This document shows positions 16,623 through 26,183 of a stretch of DNA of 64,000 bases, piece by piece. The notes beneath the pieces were generated by a model. That model searched no databases. It had not been told where the DNA came from and saw only the letters and a list, made by a program, of their open reading frames with translations. Both the position numbers and the translations under genes were made by a program. Within the stretch, counting starts at the first letter, position 1; each line of letters begins with the position of its first letter. Source of the stretch: Alkalihalobacillus sp. CinArs1 (GTDB lineage: Bacteria; Bacillota; Bacilli; Bacillales; Guptibacillaceae); the NCBI RefSeq assembly GCF_947387515.1, contig NZ_CANDOB010000001.1, forward strand, positions 806,001-870,000. The letters run 5' to 3'.

Positions 16623-18110
16623 TTATCTTAAAATCTCATTTCTTAAATTCTCTTTCACAAACTGGACCTTATACGAAAACGTCTCCACCATTTCTTCTAC
16701 ATTTCCCCATTTCACTTTGCGATCCTTTACCATGCTTCCTACTACCTCAGGGTTCGGCCCCCCTGTAACGCTCCTTCGTTCAACGAAGGTTTTTGGATCG
16801 CAAATGTTTTTCCAGTCTTCTTCAGAAAGTTTTACGTCACCAATCCACTCATTCACTTCATCAGTGGTCACTTCATATAACTCCTTCTTTACCTCTGTTG
16901 CTTTTTTACTTACGAAGCTTGATAGCTGATGAGCTTTTCGGAAAGGCACGTCATAATCTCTTGCTAAGACGTCGGCTAACTCGGTAATCGTGATCATATT
17001 TGTTTTTGCTTGCTGTAGTGCGCGCTCTTTATCGAATTTCATTGTTGTCATAACCGCTGTGAGGAGTTTTATCACACGATTAGCTTTATGAAAGCCATTA
17101 TATAGATGTGGCTGGAGATCATCTTCAGTATCCACGATATCGCCATATGGTGTGTTATGAATCATTTGAACCACGCTTAATCCTTCGCCGACTGCGCTAC
17201 TAGCAAGAGCTCTTGAATGTTCCAAGGATACTGGATTTCTCTTCTGCGGCATAATGCTACTTACTTGCACATATGCATCAGAAACTTTGAGTAAGCCTAC
17301 TTCATTGGATGCCATACGAAGAAGTTCTTGAATCCATCTTCCTATGTTCGTCATGACGCTTACTAACGTAAGAGCTGTTTCAAGCAAATAATCTCCAGTT
17401 CCAATCGCGTCATAAGAATTCTCCATCATGTCATTAAATCCCAAAAGCTCCACCATGCGTTCACGACTGATAGGAAATCCAGTTGTCGTAATGGCAGCTG
17501 CCCCCATCGGTGAACGGTTCACTGTATAGTAAGCTTGCCATAAACGATCAACGTCTCTTGAAAGATTATCCGAAATCGCTAGTAAATAATGACCGAATGT
17601 TGTAGGTTGAGCAGGCTGAGTGTGAGTGTGGGCCGGCATGATTGTATGGACGTGGTCTTTTGCTTGCGGAACAAGCGATTGCCCTAGTTTTTGTACATTA
17701 TCCAAAAGTTCAAGTATATGATCACGTAGTACGATCCGATACATGGCTTCACCCATGTCATTTCGACTTCTAGCAATATGCATTTTCCCTGCCAAATCGT
17801 GTCCTATTAACTTCGCTATTTCTGCTTCTACGAGAAAGAAAAGGTCTTCATACTCTGGCATATAGTTCAGTAATTTTCTTTCCATACTTGCAACTTGATT
17901 GATCCCGTCTAAGATCTTCTTTGCTTCAACAACTGAAATAATCTGTTGTTCTTTCAGCATTATTGTATGAGCACGATGAATCATAAACATCGCATCAAAC
18001 AAGTAGTCGCGCTGATCTTTGAAAACAGGTTTTAGCAGCTCGTCTACGTATGTTTTGCCAGGAAAACAGTCTCCATCCTCTAATTCAAAATCTATCTTTC
18101 GCTTATTCAC
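16623..18110 (-). CDS. Argininosuccinate lyase family protein (aspartase/fumarase superfamily)
   Basis: About 495 residues, starting at GTG behind GGGGTGA; a longer frame to 18155 would overlap the permease gene. The superfamily signature is SSIMPQKRNPVSLEHSR, and HIARSRND and HTHTQPAQPTTFGHY match the active-site regions of argininosuccinate lyases. It is longer than usual ArgH (about 460) and is not with argG. Instead it is the last gene of an ABC-importer operon under a ROK regulator. It probably cleaves an imported N-substituted aspartate or similar C-N adduct to fumarate; an aminopolycarboxylate (EDDS-lyase-like) role is one possibility. Confidence 0.82.
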   Translation of the reverse strand: MNKRKIDFELEDGDCFPGKTYVDELLKPVFKDQRDYLFDAMFMIHRAHTIMLKEQQIISVVEAKKILDGINQVASMERKLLNYMPEYEDLFFLVEAEIAKLIGHDLAGKMHIARSRNDMGEAMYRIVLRDHILELLDNVQKLGQSLVPQAKDHVHTIMPAHTHTQPAQPTTFGHYLLAISDNLSRDVDRLWQAYYTVNRSPMGAAAITTTGFPISRERMVELLGFNDMMENSYDAIGTGDYLLETALTLVSVMTNIGRWIQELLRMASNEVGLLKVSDAYVQVSSIMPQKRNPVSLEHSRALASSAVGEGLSVVQMIHNTPYGDIVDTEDDLQPHLYNGFHKANRVIKLLTAVMTTMKFDKERALQQAKTNMITITELADVLARDYDVPFRKAHQLSSFVSKKATEVKKELYEVTTDEVNEWIGDVKLSEEDWKNICDPKTFVERRSVTGGPNPEVVGSMVKDRKVKWGNVEEMVETFSYKVQFVKENLRNEILR

Positions 18111-18126
18111 GTTTTCACCCCGTTTG

Positions 18127-19812
18127 CTAGAGCGTATTTTCAGATTTAACTCCAAAGAATTTATACGAAATAATCATTACGATCGCGATAAGCCCAACCT
18201 GAATCATGCCATAAGCTGCCGCTTGTCCAAGGTTAAACATCCTTAGCTGGTTCATAATCTCGATTGATATAGGTCTGTTATCTAACGTATAGAGTAAGAC
18301 CGAGGTTGGGAATTCGCCTACCGCCTGTACGAAGGCAAGTAACGTTCCACTTAAAACCCCCGGCATGATTATTGGTAACACGACTCTTCGGAACGTATAG
18401 AGCCATCTCGCCCCAAGGTTCTGTGCCGCTTCTTCAATCGAATCATCCATTTGCTCAAGTACAGCATTTGTTGACCTCACGACAAGCGGGATAAACCGTA
18501 TAAAGTATGCAAGTGGTAAAATCCAGAACGTCCCAACTAGTACTTGACCAAAAGAGAAAATCGACTTACTGTTGAACGCTAAAATAAGATTCATTCCAAC
18601 AACGGTTGCTGGTAATGCCCAAGGAAGCATAACTAGAATATCAAGTAAGTTCTTACCGAAGAATTTTCTTTTCACAAGGGCATAGGAAGTGATGATACCG
18701 AACACAAAACAGCCTAAACAAGCAAAGAAAGCCATAATCAAACTATTCCGCACCGGGTCCCAAATATTTGGATCCTCGAATAACAAACGATAGTTTTCTA
18801 GATTGAAAGTGGACGGATACTTCTGCCACGTCCAGGATCCTTCTGGTACAAAGGATAAGATCGCTAAAACTGCATGTGGTAATAATAGGACGATCATCGC
18901 TACGACGCCAAGGAACACCATCACCCATTTTAGAAGAGGGTTATTAACCTCGCTTCGGTGTGCACCTATCCCTTTTGATCCCATCCGATAGTCTCTTCGA
19001 CTTTGGAACCATCTCATAAATAAGAGGAAAGTAATCGAAACAGCTGAGAGAATAACAGATTGCGTTGCGGCCATTTCTAGATCTCCATTAATTTTTGAGA
19101 AGTAGATTTGAAGACTTAGCACTCGGTAGCCACCAGCAAGTAAAAACGGTGCACTAAAGGAAGCCATCGAAACCATGAACACAAGGAGAGATGCAGCAAC
19201 TAATGCAGGTGTTAATAGCGGAAACGTTACTTTCCAAAACACCCCAAGACGTCCTGACCCAAGATTGGCTGCTGACTCTTCAAGTGACGGATCTACATTG
19301 TTAAGTGCGGACGATACCGTCATATAAAAATATGGGTACATCGTATAGGCGTGAACGAGTAGAATACCTGTCACACCACCAATGCTAAACGGAACTTCTT
19401 CTAAATTCAGTAAGTCTTGAAGGGCTACTGGTATAATGCCCGCCTCTCCGTACAACCACATAAATGCCATAACACCGACAAGTGAAGGCAAGACAATCGG
19501 CATGATAGCAATCCCTGAGAAAAAGGAGCGTCCAGGAAAATTATATCGTGTAAAAATAAAAGCAAGCGGTACTCCTATACATGCGCTTAGCAAAACTGAT
19601 AACAAGGATATGTAAACCGAATTCCATAACGCTTCTAAATTAGCCTTTGCTTTTGGGCCAAAGAAATCTACATAGTTTTGTAGGGTAAAGGAGCCATTCT
19701 TTCTAAAACTCTCAATAAACGTTTCGATCGTTGGGTATAAGACGTAGCCAACAAGAACTAGTATAATAGGGATTAGTAGAAGGATTGTTTTTCTTCTCTC
19801 TGCATTTAACAT
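18127..19812 (-). CDS. ABC transporter permease, Fe3+/2-aminoethylphosphonate type (FbpB-like)
   Basis: A 561-residue permease with two fused membrane halves of about six helices each. Each half carries an EAA-type coupling loop (EESAANLGSGRLGVFWKVTFP and a matching EEAAQNLGARWL region). This fused layout is typical of FbpB/PhnV importers for ferric iron, thiamine or phosphonates. It pairs with the ATPase and binding lipoprotein upstream. The gap to the lyase gene is 16 bases. Confidence 0.88.
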   Translation of the reverse strand: MLNAERRKTILLLIPIILVLVGYVLYPTIETFIESFRKNGSFTLQNYVDFFGPKAKANLEALWNSVYISLLSVLLSACIGVPLAFIFTRYNFPGRSFFSGIAIMPIVLPSLVGVMAFMWLYGEAGIIPVALQDLLNLEEVPFSIGGVTGILLVHAYTMYPYFYMTVSSALNNVDPSLEESAANLGSGRLGVFWKVTFPLLTPALVAASLLVFMVSMASFSAPFLLAGGYRVLSLQIYFSKINGDLEMAATQSVILSAVSITFLLFMRWFQSRRDYRMGSKGIGAHRSEVNNPLLKWVMVFLGVVAMIVLLLPHAVLAILSFVPEGSWTWQKYPSTFNLENYRLLFEDPNIWDPVRNSLIMAFFACLGCFVFGIITSYALVKRKFFGKNLLDILVMLPWALPATVVGMNLILAFNSKSIFSFGQVLVGTFWILPLAYFIRFIPLVVRSTNAVLEQMDDSIEEAAQNLGARWLYTFRRVVLPIIMPGVLSGTLLAFVQAVGEFPTSVLLYTLDNRPISIEIMNQLRMFNLGQAAAYGMIQVGLIAIVMIISYKFFGVKSENTL

Positions 19813-19818
19813 CCTACA

Positions 19819-20898
19819 TCACTCCTTTGCCACTGGAACGATTCGAACCTGTTCGGGAGGAAGTTGAACATAAACATCAGATCCTTCTTGTAGATATGTG
19901 CTCGGACCCCGGTTCAAATCAGTCACTTTCAATGTGGCGCGACCTTCATTGACTTTTATGAAACTATGAACGGATTCTCCTGTGAATTGAACAAGATCTA
20001 CTTTTCCCTTTAGTGCATTCACTTCTTCTATATTTGTTTTTGATAAGGTGATCGCTTCGGGGCGAACGGACATTTTTAACGTTTGATTCTTTAACGATTC
20101 ATCCTCACTGGGAGCATCCGTATGAACAAGAAGGTTTAATTCCTCACAAAAAAAGCCTTCGTCACGTTTGGTCACTGCAAACAAATTCGTTTCTCCAATA
20201 AACTCTGCAACAAAATCATTTACCGGCTGATTATAAATTTCTGTTGGCGTCCCAATCTGTTGGCAATTTCCAACGTTGAATACCGCGATTCGGTCACTCA
20301 TCGTGAGTGCTTCAACTTGGTCATGTGTTACATAAATAGTGGTGATTCCATACTCACGCTGCAAGCGGAGAATTTCATTTCTCATTTCATCTCGTAACCT
20401 CGCATCAAGGTTACTTAATGGCTCATCAAGTAATAAGATATCTGGTTCAATGACGAGTGCCCTTGCTAAAGCCACCCGCTGTTGCTGACCTCCACTTAAC
20501 TGACTAACCTGACGATCAATAAAAGGCTTCAAGCGCACTTTCTCTAATACATCTTCTACTCTTCTTTTCACTTCACTTTTGTTCACTTTTCTTACTTTCA
20601 ATCCGAAGGCTACATTTTCAAAAACTGTCATATGAGGAAAAAGGGCATAGTTTTGAAAAACCATGCCCGTATTTCTTTTTTCAGGTGACACTGTCGTCAT
20701 ATCTCGATCATCGAATTTTACCTTTCCAGCTGAAGGGTAATAAAATCCTGCGATCATCCTAAGGGTTGTTGTTTTACCACATCCACTTGGCCCAAGGAAA
20801 GTAAAGAACTCCCCTTCTTTAATCGTGATATCCAACTCTTTAACGGCAGTGATATCGCCAAATTGTTTTGTAATCTTAGATAAGGTTACTGCTGTCAT
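19819..20898 (-). CDS. ABC transporter ATP-binding protein, PotA/FbpC type
   Basis: About 359 residues: Walker A GPSGCGKTT, signature LSGGQQQRVALARAL, Walker B ILLLDEPLSNLD, and a C-terminal TOBE-like domain. GAGGAG nine bases before the ATG at 20898 supports that start over the in-frame TTG codons just upstream. It energises the FbpB-like permease six bases downstream. Confidence 0.9.
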   Translation of the reverse strand: MTAVTLSKITKQFGDITAVKELDITIKEGEFFTFLGPSGCGKTTTLRMIAGFYYPSAGKVKFDDRDMTTVSPEKRNTGMVFQNYALFPHMTVFENVAFGLKVRKVNKSEVKRRVEDVLEKVRLKPFIDRQVSQLSGGQQQRVALARALVIEPDILLLDEPLSNLDARLRDEMRNEILRLQREYGITTIYVTHDQVEALTMSDRIAVFNVGNCQQIGTPTEIYNQPVNDFVAEFIGETNLFAVTKRDEGFFCEELNLLVHTDAPSEDESLKNQTLKMSVRPEAITLSKTNIEEVNALKGKVDLVQFTGESVHSFIKVNEGRATLKVTDLNRGPSTYLQEGSDVYVQLPPEQVRIVPVAKE

Positions 20899-20924
20899 GA
20901 CCAACAACTCCTCTTTCTGGAGAT

Positions 20925-22007
20925 CTATTCTTCTTTTTGCTTCTCACTGTTTTTAATGTTGTTGTCCCAGTGTTCCATCCACTCATCAGACTTTTCTTGG
21001 AAAACTTCCCAGTCGATTTCCATCGCATTGATTTCAGTTTCCTCGATCCAACTTGGTAGGTCACTAATATCATTTCTAGTTGGAATTCTGTAGTATTTTT
21101 CGGCTAGTAGCTTAGCTGCTTCTTCTGAATTTACAAACTCATAAAAAGCTTTCGCTGCCTCTGGATGTGGTGCTCCATCGACAATCGCAATTCCTTCTGT
21201 TAAGACTGGTGTTCCACTCTCAGGAATTACATAGCTAAACGGATAACCCTTTTCTTCAGCTAACATAACGGTATCCGGCATATTCCAAACAGAAAGATTC
21301 CCTACACCTTTTGCGACCTGGTTGTACATGATCTCAGGGTTCGCTGCATATTCTTTCGTGTTCTCATCTAATTTCTGGAGCCACTCATACCCAGCATCCG
21401 GGCTTTCAGTTTCTTTATAATCCCTATAGATCATCGAGGAGTAAATCGTACGCATCGTTCCAGAAGCAAGTGGATAACGAATAATCAGTTCATCTTCCCA
21501 TTTAGGATCTACGAGGTCATCCCAGTCCTTTGGCGCATCTTCTTCAGAGATTTCTTTGTTGTTGTAAAGAATGACTTCAGGGGTTTGAGAAGTCCCTGAC
21601 CAATACCAATCTTCGTCATGATACATAGCATCTAATGCGTCTGCATAGCTTGGCTCATATTTCTGCAAAAGCTCATCTGATTTAGCTTCATCAAACATCA
21701 CTTGGGGAGCACCCCACCAAATGTCAGCTTGCGTATTATTTTTTTCTGAACGAACTCTGTCTAATATCTCTTGTGAGCCAAGATCGAGAAACTCCATATC
21801 AACATCGTATTCCGCTTCAAACTGCTTCTCAAATTCGCTTAAAATATCCTTTCCGTGCGGGGAATAAACAACGACTTTATCCTCTAAATCCCCTTCATTA
21901 CCAGAGCTATCTCCATCTCCACTTGCTTGTTCATTCCCTGCCATACAGCCTGATAAGATAAGGCCAACCATTGTTACGAATATCATCCATCGAAATTGAC
22001 GTTTCAT
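20925..22007 (-). CDS. Extracellular solute-binding lipoprotein (AfuA/FbpA type)
   Basis: A 360-residue lipoprotein; signal peptide with lipobox LSGC (Cys21), then an acidic Gly/Ser linker and a type II binding fold (VVVYSPHGKDILSEFEKQFE). The family binds ferric iron, phosphonates, thiamine or carboxylates. The absence of the usual paired Tyr motif cannot be judged reliably by eye. Its operon partners suggest an anionic organic substrate cleaved later by the lyase. Its very acidic sequence fits a salt-tolerant host. Confidence 0.88.
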   Translation of the reverse strand: MKRQFRWMIFVTMVGLILSGCMAGNEQASGDGDSSGNEGDLEDKVVVYSPHGKDILSEFEKQFEAEYDVDMEFLDLGSQEILDRVRSEKNNTQADIWWGAPQVMFDEAKSDELLQKYEPSYADALDAMYHDEDWYWSGTSQTPEVILYNNKEISEEDAPKDWDDLVDPKWEDELIIRYPLASGTMRTIYSSMIYRDYKETESPDAGYEWLQKLDENTKEYAANPEIMYNQVAKGVGNLSVWNMPDTVMLAEEKGYPFSYVIPESGTPVLTEGIAIVDGAPHPEAAKAFYEFVNSEEAAKLLAEKYYRIPTRNDISDLPSWIEETEINAMEIDWEVFQEKSDEWMEHWDNNIKNSEKQKEE

Positions 22008-22025
22008 AAACTCACTTCCCCCTTC

Positions 22026-23189
22026 TTATAATTGAATGATCGAATTATGTTCTTCAAGGAATAATGCCGCTGCCCCAACAATGCCGGCTTCCTTTCCAAA
22101 CGTGGACGGTACAATTTTGCAGCTCTGTGGTGTGAAATGCTCAACAATTTCAATTAACGAATGCTTATAGTCCTCGAATGACTCGCTAACACCACCTCCT
22201 AAAATAACGAGATCTGGATCGAATAAAGACACATAATTTGCAATACCATATCCTAAATGTTCGATGGCGTTTTCAATTACTTCTTTCGCATCCTCATCCC
22301 CTTTTCTCCAACTCATAAAGGCTTCTTTTGCCGTTAGTCGTATGTTCTTTATTTCTGATAACTTATTTCCGATCGATGAACCACTTGCAACGCTCTCAAG
22401 AAACCCATAACCTTCATAAGTTGGATGATAGCTCTTAGCACTTTGATAATCTGTTACTATGTATCCCATCTCCCCTGCACTGTAATTACTGCCTCGAAAC
22501 AGCTTGCCATTAAGAATCATGCCGCTGCCTATCCCAGTTCCTACAGCAATGAAAATAATATTTTGAAGTGCCTTACCAGCACCAAGCCACTTTTCACCAA
22601 GAACACTTGTATTCACATCATTTTCAACATAAACCGGATAAGGGAAGTATTCACTCGCTATTTTTCGAACGGGATAACGTTTCCAATTCAAACTTGGAGC
22701 GTCTAACACGATGCCATGTTCTACATTGGTTACACCGGGCACCCCAATCCCCATCCCAAGAATATCCTGATTACTTAAATCGAGATCATAGAGCATACTC
22801 GCTACCTCTTCTTGCAAGCGATCAAACAAACCCTTTTTAAGATGTTCGTTTGTTGAAAATTCTCGATACGCGTGAACTTCTCCATTTAAACACGCTACTC
22901 CAGCGGCTACTTTTGTGCCCCCTATATCAACCCCGATCACGTAGGCAGCTCGAGGATTAAAAACAAGATGAACAGGTTTGCGGCCACCGCTAATCGTTGA
23001 TTCGCCTGGCCCTTTTTCCTCAATCCATCCCTCTTGCAACAGCTGTTCGACAATCATTGATACTGATGGTTTACTAATTTGAAGCCTTTTTGATATTTGT
23101 GAACGAGAAATCGGCTCAAAGTCCCGAATACATTTCAACACGAGTTGCTTATTCGTATTTTTGATAGATGCGGCATCGCTCTTTTGCAT
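22026..23189 (-). CDS. ROK family transcriptional repressor (XylR/NagC type)
   Basis: A 387-residue protein with an N-terminal winged helix (SQISKRLQISKPSVSMIVEQLL) and a C-terminal ROK sugar-kinase-like domain (GVDIGGTKVAAG, GIGVPGVTN). The zinc motif CxCGxxGCxE of active ROK kinases is absent, and GEMGY replaces the usual GE(M/L)GH, so it is a sensor and not a kinase. It is first in the ABC-importer and lyase operon and divergent from the PIG-L gene, with similar operators before both. Confidence 0.9.
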   Translation of the reverse strand: MQKSDAASIKNTNKQLVLKCIRDFEPISRSQISKRLQISKPSVSMIVEQLLQEGWIEEKGPGESTISGGRKPVHLVFNPRAAYVIGVDIGGTKVAAGVACLNGEVHAYREFSTNEHLKKGLFDRLQEEVASMLYDLDLSNQDILGMGIGVPGVTNVEHGIVLDAPSLNWKRYPVRKIASEYFPYPVYVENDVNTSVLGEKWLGAGKALQNIIFIAVGTGIGSGMILNGKLFRGSNYSAGEMGYIVTDYQSAKSYHPTYEGYGFLESVASGSSIGNKLSEIKNIRLTAKEAFMSWRKGDEDAKEVIENAIEHLGYGIANYVSLFDPDLVILGGGVSESFEDYKHSLIEIVEHFTPQSCKIVPSTFGKEAGIVGAAALFLEEHNSIIQL

Positions 23190-23233
23190 AGATGTGTACT
23201 CCTTTATAAATGATAAAAATGGCAGTACGGTCT

Positions 23234-23260
23234 TTAGTTAGTTAACAAAACTTACTAACG
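23234..23260. promoter_or_regulatory. ROK operator near the repressor gene
   Basis: TTAGTTAGTTAA and TTACTAACGA form an inverted repeat whose half-site is GTTAGTNA, resembling the XylR operator class (TTAGTTTGTT). It lies about 45 bases upstream of the ROK start. Confidence 0.65.
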
Positions 23261-23443
23261 ATTACTTTCTTTTATAAAGCGCACAAGCAAAAATGTAAAA
23301 TACTGTTTATTAGCATTCTCGTTCATAGAGAGTAAAGATGCTCATTTATGCTTCAATATTCTTTATCTTGGTTTAAATTTAGAAAATTTTATTTATTTTG
23401 TTAAATCATTACTATCGAACTATCCAAACAGTACGAAAGTAGG

Positions 23444-23473
23444 TTCCAATTATTGGATGATTCTGCCTATAAT
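23444..23473 (+). promoter_or_regulatory. Probable promoter of the PIG-L gene
   Basis: TTCCAA (23444-23449) and a perfect TATAAT (23468-23473) are 18 bases apart, followed at once by the second ROK operator. The remaining sequence of the 23190-23535 gap is AT-rich and shows nothing else clear. Confidence 0.65.
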
Positions 23474-23478
23474 GGTTT

Positions 23479-23506
23479 TAAGTTAGTTACGATGCATTAC
23501 TAACTA
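23479..23506. promoter_or_regulatory. ROK operator at the PIG-L transcription start
   Basis: AGTTAGTTA and TACTAACT form an inverted repeat with an eight-base centre, matching the half-site of the operator at 23234. It covers the expected start of transcription from the TATAAT at 23468, a repressor position. Confidence 0.7.
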
Positions 23507-23535
23507 ATTTCACTTAGAGATGAAGGAGGATTTAT

Positions 23536-26064
23536 TTGAAGAACCTGGGGAAAGTATTTTTATCGTTGTTTTTAATCATGTCTGCCTTTGGTACAAGTTC
23601 TACCCTAAGTTTTGCAAAAGAGTCGTCTAACAACGATTTAGCTCTATGGGAATCTGTTGTACCTTTAACAACAACAGCAAGCTTCATGAATACAGGGGCT
23701 CATCCTGATGATGAGAGAAGTCATTTCCTTGCTTATTTATCACGTGGACAAGGTGTCGATACGTCCTTTCTTCTATCTACTCGTGGTCAAGGCGGTCAAA
23801 ATGAAATCGGTAGCGAGCTCGGGGACGCACTCGGTATTATCCGAACAAACGAATTACAAGCTTCCTCCAAAGTCCTTGGCATTGAAACCTTCTTCTTAAA
23901 CGAAGACTTCGAAGATAGCATCAAAGACTTCGGTTTCTCCAAAACACCCGAAGAAACATTGAACAAGTGGGGAGAAACGGAGACGTATGAGCGCCTCATT
24001 CAGTATATCCGTACCTTTAAACCCGATATCATCATGCCCTCATTCCGTAACGTAGACAGCCAGCATGGTCATCACCGCGCCATGACGTTACTTACTCAAA
24101 AAGCTTTCGAAGATGCAGCAAATCCTTCCATTTTCCCCGAGCAGCTTGAAAATGGACTAACCACTTGGCAAATAAAGAAACTCTACCTCCCTGCTGAAAC
24201 AGAAGCCCAAACCACTACCTCTATCCAGATCGGTATTTACGACGAACATTATGACATGACCTACCCACAGCTTGGCGAAAAAGCGCGTTACTTACATGAA
24301 TCACAAGGCATGGGAAGAGATGTTGGAGATGGACCAGAAACTGTAGATTTACAGCTCGTTAAATCAACTGTTAGCGATATACCAGAACATGAAGATAGCA
24401 CCTTCGAAAACATCCCTTACGATTTCGCAGAATACGCCAGGGTTCTTTCGAAAAGCGGTAATAAGTACAAACAAAAACTTATTCACCTTCAAAAGGATCT
24501 GGAACAAGTAAAAAGTGCGTATCCGAACCATAAAGAAGTTCTTTCTCGATCAGAAAAAGCTTACAATCAACTCCAAAAGCTTATCAAGAAGATCGAGAAA
24601 GACAAGAAGCTATCTGATGATTTAAGAAACACACTACACCATAAACTTCTAGTAAAGGAAGAACAACTAACAAACACGATGTTTACCGCAGCACAGCTAC
24701 AAGTCGATGTTGAGGTTGTTGATCCGCAGTTAACTCCGGACGATACAACAAACGTAAGTGTTTCGATTACAAATAATGGTTCATCTAAAATCAAACGCCT
24801 ATCGGCTTCTCTTTCCACTCCTGAAGACTGGATAGTAAAGGGGAAGCACCACTCTTCATCGTTAGCACCTGGAGATCAACTAACGTTTGACTTCAACGTC
24901 AAAGCAACATCAACAGACTATTATGAGGCGTACGCACAAAGCGCAATTAAAGCCAATATCAGCTTTAAAACAAAAGGGAAATCCGCTACAAAAACCTTTA
25001 CGCCAGAAAAACGAGTTGCTTTGCTACCAGAAGTATCCGTCAAACCATCTCCTAAGAATTTAGTTATAAACACCAAAGACATAGATGAAAACGTAACAAT
25101 GGATGTAGACATCGTGAAGTTTGCAGAAGGAGCTTTAGAAACAGACGTCGGACTTCAAATACCTGAAGGATGGACATCTGAGCCTGAAATACAGTCTGTT
25201 TCCTTTGCATCAGATGAACAGGCAAAAACCATTTCGTTTACACTAACCCCTTCAGATACTGTTGAAGAAGGCGAATTTAAGATCGTGCCTAAGGCCGAAG
25301 TCGGAAACGAAACGATCAGTAAAAACGTCCAAATGATCAAGTACGACCACATCGGGACAAATTATTATGTATCCGATGCGTCTGTGAGCGGCGTAGCATT
25401 CCCACTTGAATACCCAGCGAATCTCAAAATCGGTTATGTAGATAGTGGGTTTGATAAAGTAGCCGATCAATTATCTAACGTTGGCATGGATATTACACAA
25501 TTAACCGAGCAAGATTTAGCTACAGGGGACCTCTCTCAATATGATACGATCGTCACTGGCATAAGAGCGTATCTTTCAAGAGAAGATTTGCTGCAGCATA
25601 ATGAGCGGTTATTGGAATATGTGAACAATGGTGGTCACCTTGTCGTACAATACAATAAACCATGGGATAACTGGGACACGAACAAAACCGCTCCATATGA
25701 GCTCGAAATCGGACAACCTTCCATCGAGTGGCGCGTTACAGATGAAGACGCTCCGATTAACGTATTAAAACCTGAAGCACCGATTTTTAATTATCCAAAT
25801 AAAATCAATCAATCTGATTGGGATAACTGGGTACAAGAACGAGGACTTTATTTCCCGATGAATTGGTCAGAGGAGTTTGAAACATACGTAAGCGTTGCGG
25901 ATCCAGGTGAAGAGCCATTCGAAGGCGGGATCTTGAAGGCTGATTATGGAGAAGGTACTTACATCTATACGAACTTAGTTTGGTACCGTCAGATTCAGAA
26001 CCAAGTTCCTGGTGGGTATCGCATTTTTACTAACTTGGTAAGCTATCCTTACTATGAAGAATAA
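23536..26064 (+). CDS. Secreted PIG-L family deacetylase, multidomain
   Basis: An 842-residue exported protein: signal peptide (residues 1-27), then a PIG-L/LmbE deacetylase domain with zinc motif AHPDDE (55-60) and HGHHRA near 175, then beta-sandwich domains resembling NEW3/CARDB repeats (about 390-620), and a C-terminal alpha/beta domain like the GATase/ThuA fold (YDTIVTGIRAYL, NNGGHLVVQYNKP). It starts with TTG behind AAGGAGGA. Family members remove N-acetyl groups from amino sugars. Placement opposite a ROK repressor suggests it trims an extracellular substrate before import of a product. Confidence 0.88.
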   Translation: MKNLGKVFLSLFLIMSAFGTSSTLSFAKESSNNDLALWESVVPLTTTASFMNTGAHPDDERSHFLAYLSRGQGVDTSFLLSTRGQGGQNEIGSELGDALGIIRTNELQASSKVLGIETFFLNEDFEDSIKDFGFSKTPEETLNKWGETETYERLIQYIRTFKPDIIMPSFRNVDSQHGHHRAMTLLTQKAFEDAANPSIFPEQLENGLTTWQIKKLYLPAETEAQTTTSIQIGIYDEHYDMTYPQLGEKARYLHESQGMGRDVGDGPETVDLQLVKSTVSDIPEHEDSTFENIPYDFAEYARVLSKSGNKYKQKLIHLQKDLEQVKSAYPNHKEVLSRSEKAYNQLQKLIKKIEKDKKLSDDLRNTLHHKLLVKEEQLTNTMFTAAQLQVDVEVVDPQLTPDDTTNVSVSITNNGSSKIKRLSASLSTPEDWIVKGKHHSSSLAPGDQLTFDFNVKATSTDYYEAYAQSAIKANISFKTKGKSATKTFTPEKRVALLPEVSVKPSPKNLVINTKDIDENVTMDVDIVKFAEGALETDVGLQIPEGWTSEPEIQSVSFASDEQAKTISFTLTPSDTVEEGEFKIVPKAEVGNETISKNVQMIKYDHIGTNYYVSDASVSGVAFPLEYPANLKIGYVDSGFDKVADQLSNVGMDITQLTEQDLATGDLSQYDTIVTGIRAYLSREDLLQHNERLLEYVNNGGHLVVQYNKPWDNWDTNKTAPYELEIGQPSIEWRVTDEDAPINVLKPEAPIFNYPNKINQSDWDNWVQERGLYFPMNWSEEFETYVSVADPGEEPFEGGILKADYGEGTYIYTNLVWYRQIQNQVPGGYRIFTNLVSYPYYEE

Positions 26065-26103
26065 TATAGGCTAACCCTTCAATGTTTAAATGGTAACAAG
26101 TAT

Positions 26104-26150
26104 AAAAAAACACCTTCAAAGTTGTATATCATGCTTTGAAGGTGTTTTTA
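26104..26150. terminator. Bidirectional terminator between the PIG-L and betA genes
   Basis: A long stem (AAAAACACCTTCAAAG with CTTTGAAGGTGTTTTT) and a 12-base loop with A and T runs on both sides serve the convergent genes. Confidence 0.92.
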
Positions 26151-26183
26151 AATTCAGTGAAAAATTACTGGTTCTCTATCTTA

